A program made the position numbers and the translations under genes. Below are positions 23,001 through 34,762 of a DNA stretch of 64,000 bases, one piece after another (positions within the stretch are counted from its first letter, which is position 1; each line of letters starts with the position of its first letter). Below the pieces are notes generated by a model. It was not told where the DNA came from. It ran no database searches and worked only from the letters and a program-made list of their open reading frames with translations. Source of the DNA: Tetmemena sp. SeJ-2015 (taxonomy: Eukaryota > Ciliophora > Spirotrichea > Sporadotrichida > Oxytrichidae); the NCBI GenBank assembly GCA_027382625.1, contig JAJKFJ010022172.1:124001-188000 (forward strand), read 5' to 3'.

Positions 23001-26000
23001 AGCCTTTCCTTGAAGCTACTTAGGAGGATCTTATTAAGTTTTGCACCAAGGGTCTAAGAACTTTATGCCTAGGCATGAGGGTTATTGATGGAGAGTACTA
23101 TGAGGAATGGGCCACAAAATATGAGAACTCGCAATTAGAGAATATAAAACTAGGAGCCGATAAATACAAAATTGAAGGACAAAACGTAGAGAATATGGCA
23201 GAGAGACTTGAATATGAAATCGAGAATCAACTCTTCTTACTAGGAGCTACAGCTCTTGAAGATAAACTCCAAGATGGAGTACCCGAAGTTATAGATGATT
23301 TGCATCAAGCTGGAATAAAAGTGTGGATGCTAACTGGTGATAAACTTGAGACAGCAGAAAATATAGGGTTCTCTTCGAAGATGTTCAATGAAAAGATGTT
23401 TATCTTTAAGCTATAGACTAACTCCAAAACTTCTACGAGATCAAGGCTATTTGATATTGAGGCTAAAATGCTATAAATAGAGAAATAGCATTCAACTCCA
23501 GTGATAGGAACTCAATTCATTCTCAATCCAAATCCTCAACAGGCTTAGAATTTAAGATAATCAGTTTTCAGCAATCCAGATAGCCTAAACAATACTCACT
23601 CGTATGAAGTAAGGAATATAATCAATGCTCTTGAAGAATTTAAGCATGAGTCAAGACATTCCGAGCATACACTTCCCGAATCCTGGGCTCGAAGACCCAC
23701 TCTTAGAAGAAAGATAAGAAAGAGACTTGAAGAGATGATTCCAGATAAAACTCTAATTGCTCAATAATTACTAAGAGAGCATCAAATCTTTAATCAGTAC
23801 TAGGGAGGCATGAATAAATTTATACCCAACTCTTTTGACATGAACATGAACTAATACCTCATCAATTAAAGCAATATTTACAGATCAGCTTAGTCAGCAT
23901 CAAGACTCGGATTAGTTAAAGGTCTTGATTATGTTGATAATGAAGATGATTTTGCAATTCTAGTAGAAGGCTAAAGTCTCCAACTGATAATGGATTCAAA
24001 GAAAATGACAAAGAGGTTCCTAGCTATTCTAGGGAAGTGTAAGGCTGTTGTAGTCTGTAGAGCTTCTCCAAGTCAAAAAGGACTCGTTGTCAAAATGATT
24101 CAAGAAAGTGAACCAGAAGTAGTCACTCTATCGATTGGAGATGGTGCAAATGACGTAAATATGATTCAAAAAGCCCATATTGGAGTTGGTATTTATGGTA
24201 AAGAGGGTTATTAAGCAGCTAGTAGTTCTGATTATGCTATTGGCTAGTTTAAATTTTTGAGAAGACTACTTTTCGTCCACGGAAGATGGAGCGGTATAAG
24301 ACTCAGCTTTTTCATGCTTTTCTTCTTCCACAAGAATATCATATTTACCTTGCCATAATTTTGGTTTGGGTGGTATAATGGATTTTCTGGATAGACATTC
24401 TATGACGACAACTATCTGACAGTCTTTAATACAATAGCTACCTCAATTGCTCCTATGGCCTTTGCCGTACTAGAACAAGATCTTAATCCTAATGATGAAA
24501 GACTCAAAGAGGTTATAAATTTGTTCTACCCGCAGTTGTACAGAGAAGCCTAACAAACTTCCCTCTTTTCAAAGTACAAATTCTTCGCAATTACTTGTAT
24601 AAGCGTCGGGTAGTCAATTTTAATATTTGGAGCGCCGGTCATTCAAGCTTAAAATCTTAAAATGAGTAATATGCATAAATTTGATCTGATATATAAGGAT
24701 GGAAGGGACGGAGATCTCTGGGCTGCGGGAACTCAAGCCTACTTCGCTGTTGTTTTCATTCATTACCTTATGATCCTTCCAGTGACCAGTAATTGGACTT
24801 GGGCTTTGACTATACTCTACATAATTTCTTTCATGGTTTTTATCCCCATATTTGTGGTACCTTACAACTATCTACCCAACAACATGATTTAGTACCGCTT
24901 ATGGGAGATCGCTTTCACCGATATTAATTTCTGGCTGACTCAACTCTTGATCTTATCTTGCTCCGTTGCTCCTATAAAATTCTATTTTTGGGCTTAGTCT
25001 TAACTCTTCCCCTCTCTCAAAAATCTTTTAGTCATTTCACATGACTCTTTTTTTAAATCTTTTGCTTTCTAAGAAACTTAACACCGATAAGCTACTTAAG
25101 CAAGCAGATCCTAAGAAAGCAAAGCTCTCTCATGAATTGATGAAAATCAAACAGTAAGAAAAACTGCAAAAATGGCAATAGGACTATCAGAACTTTGAAC
25201 AGATTTAGCATACAACTTTTTCTTGTTTTTTCTATGATATAGTTAACAGTTTGAAAATAATGTTTCGAGATAGGAAAACTAAGCTGAAGCAGGACCATTT
25301 GATGAGCTTTAAAAGGAATCTCACACTAATCTCCCTCTAGATTTCGACTCCCCCTAAAATTAGAGCTTCTCTAGAAAGGGTCTCTCTCCTCACAGACACC
25401 ATACACTTGTAGGAGGCTTCAAAGAGTTCAAGTAGGGCAACGATGCTCGTCTTAAACTGAGAAGGTTGAGAAGTGAAAACCAGCATGAATAGGGATCCCA
25501 TAACTTTAAGGGAATAGCCTTCGAAGGGGAAGAAGATGATGAGATAGAGGGCAACTTCAATCTAGAATTTGACGATAAAAATATCAACTTATCACTACAA
25601 GAAGAAGAAGTCAAAATAGATGATAGATTCGACCAAAGAATGAGGTTCGAAGAATTCCATCCCACACATACTGCTCAGATTTCATAGTTCAAACTTAGGG
25701 AAGATAGCTCCGAGAACTTAGAACTTGAAACGCAGAATTCAGAGTCCAAAAATCTACTTTAAATAACTTGTTTTAATAAGATACTTAGTTTTAATCTTCA
25801 AGGGTAGTATGAGACTCTCTAAAAATTCTACAATAAGAAATCTGATGAAAAGCTAAGACGACAAAGTTTGCTTAAAAAGTAAGGTAGTGGCACTAACCTT
25901 CTAATAAGTAGCTAGAGGTATCACTAAAAGGAATCCTTATAGCTTAACTAGGAGAACTTAAGAAGCATGAGCTTTATTAAGCATAGATAAAGCACCTTCA

Positions 26001-26008
26001 ATAACTGA
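20088..26008 (+). CDS. P4-type ATPase (phospholipid flippase)
   Basis: Moves aminophospholipids from the outer to the cytoplasmic leaflet. ATG 20088, TGA 26006-26008. Motifs in order: FLPKEYY with [14 protein letters not shown] (TM1-2 region), [30 protein letters not shown] (the DGES-like actuator loop), [18 protein letters not shown], the phosphorylation site [13 protein letters not shown] (Asp at 22224-22226), [50 protein letters not shown], then the last TM helices. The C-terminal 330 residues are acidic and low-complexity. A noncoding insert at about 21600-21850 interrupts the TM3-TM4 region and may be an IES or long intron. Further inserts lie between 20500 and 21000. One-nt shifts are needed near 20297 and 21165. 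Confidence 0.93.
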
Positions 26009-26085
26009 ACATATATCCAAATTAACTTTGTATTTCTTTTAAACTTGCAAACTTCCATTGAAATATTTTGATCGTCTTTATATCT

Positions 26086-27197
26086 TTCATAAGTTTTGAG
26101 AAAAATCAATATTCATAAACACAATTTAGTTATCTTGAAAAACTGCTATCTTCTTGGGATCAAAAGCCCTTAAACTTTCAAAATCGATTACACCTGATTT
26201 ATCTCTATAAAAGACAAAAGACTCTGAAGGCTCCTATTTTGCAGAGAAGTCTTCTTTATCTTTGAAAATATCGAACTCTATGAATCTCTTATTATCTCTC
26301 TGTGAGATTTTTCTCTAATTTAAATTATTCTCATCATACTTCATCCTCTTGCTCTAACAACTTATTTGCTCTAAATGCTGAAGACTTTTATCTTCAAAAT
26401 TTTATTCCTTAGCTTTGTCTATTTTCTTAATGAGATTATTTAAGAAAACATATTAAATAAAAAAACAAATCCATTGGTATGAGATCTTCAACTATTGTGC
26501 TTCTCCATAAAAATTTGCCCTCTTTTCTTAGATTGCTATAAAGTTGATAAACATCTCGATCTACATCTTCCTGCTCAATTAAACTTTTGGCATATTCAAA
26601 CATCTTCTATCTCTCGAAATTCTCCTCTGCTGCCTCATTGATATCGATAACTTTTAAAGCATTCATGATCACTTGCTCAAGAATTAAGTCACTTTTCTGA
26701 CAAAGATACAACATCTCCTCTGGGTATAAATAGAGATTGCCCTTATAAAAGAGACCGTAGTTCTCTCTAATTTTCAGATTCTTAGGCTTCTCTATCTCAA
26801 ATAGATCTAGCTCTTCAATAAAACCAGCCACTTCGAAATCTTTGATTTACTCTTAGACCATCTTAAAGTATTCCTTCTTAAGAATTTGATCATCTTAAAT
26901 TCTCATAACCCCTTCTTCTTTAAATTTTTAACTTTCAATGAAGTTGAGTGTGATTTTCTTAAGCTATTGAATGAAGTTGGAGAGCTTCCTGATTTTGATG
27001 AACTAATTTTTGTTTATCTCTGCTTTGACCTGATTTAGCTTTTGCTTTTACTATTCTTGGGCTTCTCTAAAAAAGAATTAAAAATAAGTACAATGCATAA
27101 CTTACTCTTCATTTCTGTATTCTAAAACCTTTTCATTATTGTACTCAGCTCCTTTCTTTCTTCTTTATTAAGACTTCTGATTTTATCCTCCTTCCAT
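26086..27197 (-). CDS. SEN54-like subunit of tRNA-splicing endonuclease
   Basis: Start ATG 27197, stop TGA 26086-26088. A Gln/Lys-rich N-terminus is followed by a helical region. Then comes the tRNA_int_endo_N-type motif ENYGLFYKGNLYLYPEEMLY (family consensus: G...LLPEEALYLIErG) and, after ~60 residues, DRDVYQLYSNLRKEGKF, the equivalent of YxVYsyLkRlGyiv in SEN54. The C-terminal segment ends FVFYRDKSGVIDFESLRAFD. SEN54 is a structural partner of the catalytic SEN2/SEN34 and helps measure the pre-tRNA, so no catalytic triad is expected. A 39-nt GT-AG intron lies at 27067-27105. One frame change is required near 26500. The call rests on two short motifs. Confidence 0.65.
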
Positions 27198-27425
27198 CTC
27201 TTATTATAATTATACTATCATCTTTATTTAATCTGATCGGATTTAAATTCCCTCAAGATAAAAAATAGGATATCTGAATTTGAAAAATGAATAAGTAATC
27301 GCGTAATGACATCAATAACTTGAATTTGAATGTGAGGATTAATTCAAGAGAGCAATATAAGGGTTGATGATAGCAAAGAGCGAACGAGGTGTGATCATAA
27401 ATAAATTGAACTTTAAATTATTAAA

Positions 27426-30400
27426 ATGAATAGTAGCTCAAGAGCCTCATCCACTAAGTAAACAAGGCTCTCCCTTCAATAGCATCCACTTTTTCATTGT
27501 GATTAATTTCATTTTAATAGCAAAGTTTTTACAAAAACTAGAGTTAGAGCTCCTAGCAGGTGGGGACTATCATTAACGATCAGATAACTGATGCGGAGCT
27601 CGATGGGCTCTCGGCTGAATTCAAAAATAGGCCTAAATCCTATAGTTAAAAAGTAAGTTAAGGATTCACATTTGGAAAAGGGTATTGATGCATCAACACT
27701 ACTCTGGTGGAAGGGCTTATAATTTAAATTTAATTTAGGTGGTTGGATCCGTAGCCCAAAACTTCATTAAAATACACCCTACTCATCTCAACTCGCATGG
27801 CCTCACCCAAGCTTAAGGGTTTTAGGAGCCTCTAGCGCCCGGACTCGCAAACATGGGAAACACCTGCTTTGCAAATAGTGTCTTGCAGTGTCTTAGCCAC
27901 ACTCCTCATTTTTAAATCCTTGACTTAAAGGATTATTTTCTGATGTACTGTCTAAAAGGAATGCATTCTCAAAAATGTCAGAACAAGCTTCAGCTTTAAA
28001 CAGGATCCCTGATGATGCAAAATTAACTGGGGTCACATTCAAGCCAGATATTTTTGAGGTCTGCCCTTGTGTAGCATCTTCTCAGCATTGATAAGATTTG
28101 CACATTTTGCTTGCTGGAGGCCCATTTAAACGATATTTGCGGGGAAAGAGATCGGGGCACTAAGTTTGTATATCCGCTCAGTCATGCATTTTTAAACTTT
28201 GATTATATATATTAAACTTATGAATCAGTGCTATTGTTCTGATAAAAAAGGTGGCCCAAGGGTTATTTGAGGTAGGAAGACAAAGTGATGCATCAGAGTT
28301 TCTACTTTGTCTCCTCGAAAACCTGATTCAGTCCTCATTCGGATACATGAGCAACGTCCCTTTCAAGTTATAGAGAGAGACTGTTGTCTCCAGAATATTT
28401 TAAGGCATGCTAGAAAGGTAGATTATCTGCTGCTCTTGTACTAATATGACTACCATTGAAGAGGCATTCCTAGATCTTAGTCTCGTAAGTTTATAAAATC
28501 CATCCTAATCAAACCTTGATATAGAACTTGGTCAGCAATCATGGTGATCAGCGAATTAACCATACCTAATTATCAAACTAGCCAGTATAACTACTTGATT
28601 GTATAAGTATAAATTCATTAGAATCAGCATAGATTCACACATTTTCAAAGTGAGTTCTTCAAGACAGATACTCTCGATGAACAGAATAAGTATCACTGCC
28701 AAAGCTGTGGCCGCCTCAGTAAAGCTCAGACCAGATTTCGCATGAAAAGTTGTAAGTGTTAACATTCATTACTCATTCTTATAGTGCCAAAGGTGTTGAT
28801 AGTGCATTTAAAGCGCTTCACTCACTTGGGGACAAAACTTAAGACTCCCCTTGATTTTCCCGAATACTTCTCTTTCGACTCTGACTACTTACTTGAAAAC
28901 ATAGCTTTCAAGGAATAGTCTCACTAATACAAGCTCTACGCTATTATAGTCCACTAAGGTTACTCTGCTAATAGAGGCCACTACTATACTTATATAAGAC
29001 CAACTAATCATTCAGACAGCAATTAGTCCGGCTTAGATGGCTGCGCTGGCTTGGGGAGCGCAGCATCTGTGGGAGGCAACGGAGGTTGGTATAAATACGA
29101 TGATGAAAGTGTCAAGTATATAGACAATCTCGACTCCTAACTTTTATCAACTTAAAAGGCCTACATCCTATTCTACGAGAAGATAGAAATGGATTCTTAA
29201 GAATAAGGACTTGGAGCTGCACTTGTTCAGCCGAAGACATAAGGCAAATGGACAAACTCTAATTCAAGTCCAAACTTTAGTATGCTCATTTTTTAAGAGT
29301 TCTATTTAAAAAGATGCCTGATCTATTCAAGAAGAGAAACTTAAATTCAAAGGTGTAAAATGACGAAATCGAATAGAGTACCTCTCGCAATAAAATTCAG
29401 ATAGCTTTAACTCCCCAAGCTCAGACACAATTTTCCAGACATAACTCGAGTTAGAGGAGATATAACATACCTTCTTAAATGCTCTAATACGAAGAGAGCA
29501 AACTCGGGTTCTCAGAATTTAATGAAAATCAGGATATTGATATTCAAATTACGGATTCTTCTAGCCATGAGCAACAGAGAAGGCTCTAAATGATAAACTA
29601 GCAATAGAATAATCCCCAGATTCCAGCAAGCAGAAAAAGGGCATAAAAAGGTCAGCCGAAACAGCAGTCTCTATCTTCTTCAAAACACAACTTATTTATC
29701 GGAAATAATATTCCAAATTTTAAGCTTGAAACAACAGTGATTAAGTTTCAACTTTTAGCAGAGAGTTTTCAGCGGACTGCATCACCAACTATGCCTTCAA
29801 CTTTCCAGATGAGCTCAGAAAATTACAACACCAGTTCAACTAGAGATGCTCATTAGACAAGCAATGGTCTAATGAGTGGATTAGTCGCTGATAGTCCCAC
29901 TAAAATTTCAATAAACCTAGTCAAGATTTAGAAAGGCCCCAATTCTATTTAAAAGCCGAAGAAAGCGAATTTACCTGCGGCCTCTTCTCGATATTCTAGT
30001 AATAGAAAGGATAAAAAATAGGAGAAAAATCAGGGAGTCCTTCAAATCTAAGACTTTGATTGCATTTCAATCATTTATATCCTCTAAACATCTTATGGAG
30101 TTTTTATATATTATTTTTGAATGAACAGTAACTACTTATCTTCAAACTTTCTAAATCAAAATCTAAGCAGCGTTACCTCTATCTGTATATGTTTAACACC
30201 TTTGATTTTACTCTAACAAAAATATAAATGGAGCCTCCACATATTACAACAAGGAACTAAAGCCGAAGCAGCCAAAGAGAACTTACGGTCATTAAAATTA
30301 TAAGAATGAACTGGGATATTAGATTGATGATCCAGAACCCCATTTCAATTCAAGTGGAGGAGGGTTAGGCTTTGTTGAATAAGAGGGCTCTGAGCTTGAT

Positions 30401-30890
30401 TTTGAGCTTGACTTTTAATACTATTTTAAAGCAATAAAACACTGGTCCATATTTTATAAACTTGCCAATGAAAAATGAAAATGAAGAGTTGAACTAGTTC
30501 ATGAACTCATAGAGAGAGGATTCTTTGAAGATAGACACTCAGAAGCTAAAGTCTTCAGCGGCTCAAACTCAAAACTCCAGGAGCAAGTAACACTCAATGG
30601 TCTAATTGGAGTAAAAGTCTCTCAAATCTATTAAATCTGCCACTATTTCCACTCTTTCAGCCAAGCTATAGCGAATCACAGCTCCTGTTAAGTAACCTAA
30701 AGTTGTTTTCATCAAGCAATCCAACCCTTCCAATAAGAAGAAATCTAATAAGTTGACTATAAGTTCTAAGAATCAGAGGTCTATTTATCAAATTTATACT
30801 ATCTTTATGACAGATTATATCAAGTCTAAGCAAATACTCTCAGGATAGTAAGATCAAAGCAACGTTGTCTACACCTCAACCAGAAAATGA
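27426..30890 (+). CDS. ubiquitin-specific protease (USP/C19 family)
   Basis: Removes ubiquitin from proteins by a Cys-His-Asp/Asn triad. ATG 27426; the tail ends at TGA 30888-30890. The Cys box is PGLANMGNTCFANSVLQCL (Cys 27865-27867). It is followed by GRQSDASEFLLCLLENL, a finger with YHCQSCG, LIVHLKRFTHLG and the His box GYSANRGHYYTYIR (His 28979-28981) with YKYDDESVKYI. A ~106-nt intron precedes the Cys box. Other GT-AG introns occur at ~28490-28530 and ~28752-28784. The C-terminal ~550 residues are Gln/Ser/Lys-rich and probably regulatory. Inserts at ~28205-28245 and ~30110-30230 and 1-nt shifts in A/T runs (about 28638, 29305, 30413) break the raw frame. Confidence 0.9.
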
Positions 30891-31158
30891 AATTATAATC
30901 GATTAACTATCTTAGCCTTAAACAAGTTAAGATCAACATTATAACTTTGGGTTTAAACTTTGATTAATCTTTGACACTCTTTCAATTCTTTATTTATCAT
31001 CCTCTGAGTGGAAGGACTTCAGAAATAATTTACTTGGAATAATTATAGACATTAATTTAGCTCTCATATACAGAGAGATGAAATGTGTATTCTATATGAC
31101 TGATAACTATATTTTTGAATAGCAGTGGAGGCAATTTATTTGGAATTTGTGTATCAGT
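30891..31158 (+). other. short AT-rich intergenic spacer
   Basis: About 270 bp between the protease stop and the next ATG, both on plus. No coding signal or RNA gene seen. Confidence 0.5.
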
Positions 31159-34100
31159 CTAATGAAATCAAGTCAGAGTCACGCAAGGTAGCAACCTTCC
31201 TCCTTCTTTAAAAATATTGATAGAGGGAGAAACTTGGAGATCAGTGTGCCGAGCAGCGACGGTGAGTAGCAAGAATAACTCTCCCATTAGAATTAAGAAA
31301 AGATTTACTCTGAACAGCAACTCCGAGGCAAAGGATATAACAACTAGTCCGCTAACAGAGATAATGCACACCAATTGGGGGAATATCAATCAGAGGACAG
31401 AAGTGAAGCCAGTTGGAATGAACACCACAACTAAATGATAGTAAGCTTTATAAAATGTTAGAGCTGTATTTCTAGGGTGGAAACATCAGGGAGTCCTATG
31501 GCTAAGAAAGCTGGGGAGAGGAAATGCAGATGCAGGAGATGGCAGCTCACTAGGAATCACAAAGGATGATCTAATAAAGGAAGCAGCAGCTGCTCCAAGC
31601 CTAAATGAGGAATCAGTCAAGGGGAGGTATAGGCTAGGACTTCTCTGATGGGGAAGATGATGATCAACACCAAAATGATCAATCAGCTGATGAAAGAAGT
31701 GAAGCTAGAGAGAGCTATGATAGAACTCAAGATTAACTACAATTCATGAGAAGGTCCCAACACCTAAATAAATAGAGGAACCTAAATATTACTCATATTG
31801 AAAAAGTATTCGATTATTATGGAATGATACTGAGCCTGAAAATTAGAGATAAAGAGTATAGTCCTTTAATAAGAGCAAGGAAGTGGTCAAAAACAGAGCA
31901 AACTAGGATATTGGTGACTATGAACAATAAGATAACGATGAAGAGAGTTACTATGATATATTCATGAATTCTTTTTTATTATGATTCTTTTGGATTTTAC
32001 AATGATGAGGACTAGTATGAGAGATATGGTTTAGATCAGTAAGATGCTTTAGCGGGTTCTAAAAATACCCAAGGCCTAGTAAACTAAAGCAAGGCGCGAA
32101 ATGACTTTGATGACATTGGGGAAATTGAGATGGACCAAGCTTAAATTCTTGCGATGAGGCAACAATAAATATCTCAAAAAGGAAAGAAGAACCATGATGG
32201 ACCTCAACAAAGAAAGCATCACAATGATTAAGATGGAGGATCTCTAAATTAGTCAGAGGGAGAAAGTAATGATGAAGGTGACAAACTTTTAAAGAAAGGA
32301 GGAGGCAAGAATCCACTAATTGATGACAATCAAAAGTAAAAGGAGTTTCTTGAGTTATTCGGAGGTCTGAAGCTTATTCTTGGAGTTGTACTTTTTGTTT
32401 CAATTTTTCTCACAGCCTTTGGCTTCGTTGCTTTTGGTGAAACTCGCTTCTAAATGTTCTCTTGGATATGGCTCAGTCTGTCTCTTTCTCAACGTATATG
32501 GCTTCTTGGCATTGTTTCAATTTTCAAGTAAGAAATATTTCTAACTGAAACCATTTCATAGGGTTGAACAAGACTTGCAAAGAATCTACTTCAGTAATCT
32601 CTCAAAGACAGTAGGGTTTGAGGCTCTCTTTGTGTTCTTTAATCTTTCCCTCATCTTATTGGCAATTTTCCTGGCTCTTGCAATAGCCTGTGCCATAAAT
32701 TTAAGCTCAGCCCTTTCCTAATTAGAGTCACTTTATAACTCCCCTAACGATTGGAATGAACGCTTTTCAAGGGATATGACTTTACAGTCCGCCTAAACTT
32801 TGACAATGGCCTTCTATGTAATTGGCTGTGTGTCTTGCTTCTTGATATCAGGGTTGCTACTAGTACTTTTCGTGAGAGGAATTCAAATTGGGCAAACTTA
32901 GAGAAGCAACAGACTGACGTCTTCTTCTACACTTTTAATTGTGTGCTCTATCCTTTGGCCATGATGCTGTGTCTATTTGCAACCATTCTGGCGAATGACC
33001 AAGTTACCTCACTGCCAATAATCGGAGACAGATTCATGCCCTTCTCCTTAGTAAGCGGATTTGTTGCAACTATAGTAGTAATGATCAGTCTTCTCTTCTT
33101 GGGCTACATTGCAGTCTTTGCAGAGAGTAAGATCGCACTGGAAGCTTATGCCATAATCTCTGGGACTTGGAACTATAGGAATCCTCACTCTTAGTTCTAT
33201 CACTATGAATTATGCAATTAAGTTTGAGACCTAAACTATTCTCATTAGATCATGAACTCAATGCTTCTCATTTAATTTTAGTTTACCACACAGATAACTG
33301 GGGGAAGCTAATGATTTAAGTAGACCAGAAGCAATTTAATGTACCATTCATGGGTTGCTACGGAGGCAAGTATCTCCAGTAAAGTCTGTTCTCCCCCAAC
33401 TACTTTGATCTGCAGTGCGATAACAAGCAAGAGATCGCTTATGTCTGGGAAGGCCAAACTGGAAAGTACCTCGAGGATCAGTAAAGCAAAATCGAGAAAT
33501 GAATCTTTATTTAATTAAGAATTTAGTATAGTAGTTGTATGGATGCATTAATACTGGATGCCGGAGTGTTTTTGGGTCATGGGTTTCTAGCAAGATTAAA
33601 TACCTGGCACTAGTTGGTTTTTCGACATCTGCCCTCTGTATTATAATGCTTGCATTGACAGTGAGTCTGTGGCGTAAACTCTCCAACGGAAACGAAAGAA
33701 TTATGTGGCACAACAAACTTGCAGAATTCTCCTACCTTGGAGCAGCCTTCATTATAATCTTTGCCCTCTCAATTGCAACAGGAGTAGCAAGGCCTGATAC
33801 GCCCATCGTTTTCCCATATGCTAAAGAATATCCTTCTGAGGTAGTTGTCTCTGATGTAAACAATTGTCCAATTTATTTTAAGAATAAACCTGAACGCCAT
33901 TTCTATAAAGCCAGAGTTGCTTTCAGTGAACAAAGCTCACTACTCTGTAAATGGTTTGCAAATAGCTGAGGACTAGTCACAGTGCAGGCCTGACTGCAAC
34001 ACACTTTTGTACTCAGTTACCCTTTCAACTACTAATGGTCAACTCTTATTATCAAATTTAATCTATCTATTTTAGAAGAAAGAACTAAATCATTATTATA

Positions 34101-34679
34101 ATTGACAATCAGGCAACTCTCGCTAACCAAGTTAACTTCAACAAGACGAATGGTCCCCAGGCAGATGCCAAGAATACTTATTAGCTAGCTTTCTAAGGCG
34201 AGATACTCTATGTTAACTGGGCTCTCAGCAACCTTTCCTTTGTTCCCTAATGAATTTTAAGATTTAAATCTAAAGAGAAAGCTAAAAAGATTATTTTAAT
34301 GTCCGTTCTCTACTGGATAGAAGATAGCTATCAAAGTTAGTGCAGCCGGTAAAGATGGAAAACTTGCCTCTGGCTAGAAAGTGTCAGCAGCAGCTGGCCA
34401 AGTTGTGGAAGTTAGAGGATAGGGGTGGACTTAAGTTATTGATTCGTAAGCTAACTCATATGTTGATTTACTTTATAGGAATATTGGGGCAGATCTGATT
34501 GAGGCAAGCAAGACAGTAAACTTCAGAGCCAAGGTTCAAGATTACCTCGACGATTCTAAGATAATGGGAGCTGCTGTTCTTATTGAGTTCTTTGCCTTCG
34601 TAAGATTAAATCCTTACTCCAACATCTTTAGAGTAAAATATAACAATTTCCACCTTATAAGTAAAAGATTAGTGCTTGA
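31159..34679 (+). CDS. large multi-TM protein with tetraspanin-like Cys loop
   Basis: ATG 31159, TGA 34677-34679. The first ~400 residues are Gln/Asn/Asp-rich and cytosolic. TM segments follow: LKLILGVVLFVSIFLTAFGF, ALFVFFNLSLILLAIFLAL, MAFYVIGCVSCFLISGLLL, a longer hydrophobic run at 32935-33150, and YLALVGFSTSALCIIMLALT with LGAAFIIIFALSIATGV. Between these lies an extracellular loop with paired cysteines (FMGCYGGKY, LQCDNKQE, YGCINTGC) recalling the tetraspanin EC2 loop. A beta-rich C-terminal part follows. GT-AG introns: about 32529-32562, 34448-34479 and 34600-34631. One IES at 33221-33284 and 1-nt shifts (32882, 33966) are needed. The family call is tentative. Confidence 0.65.
33221..33284 (+). 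other. IES, 59 bp, pointer AGTTT
   Basis: Removal between the two AGTTT copies joins YHYELCNQ to VYHTDNWGKLM in frame and removes a TGA. Confidence 0.8.
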
Positions 34680-34762
34680 GCATACTAACTAAATCAATAT
34701 AAGACTGACTCTAACTGAAATTAATCAGCTTCATCACAATCAACACTTTATAAAGATTGCAC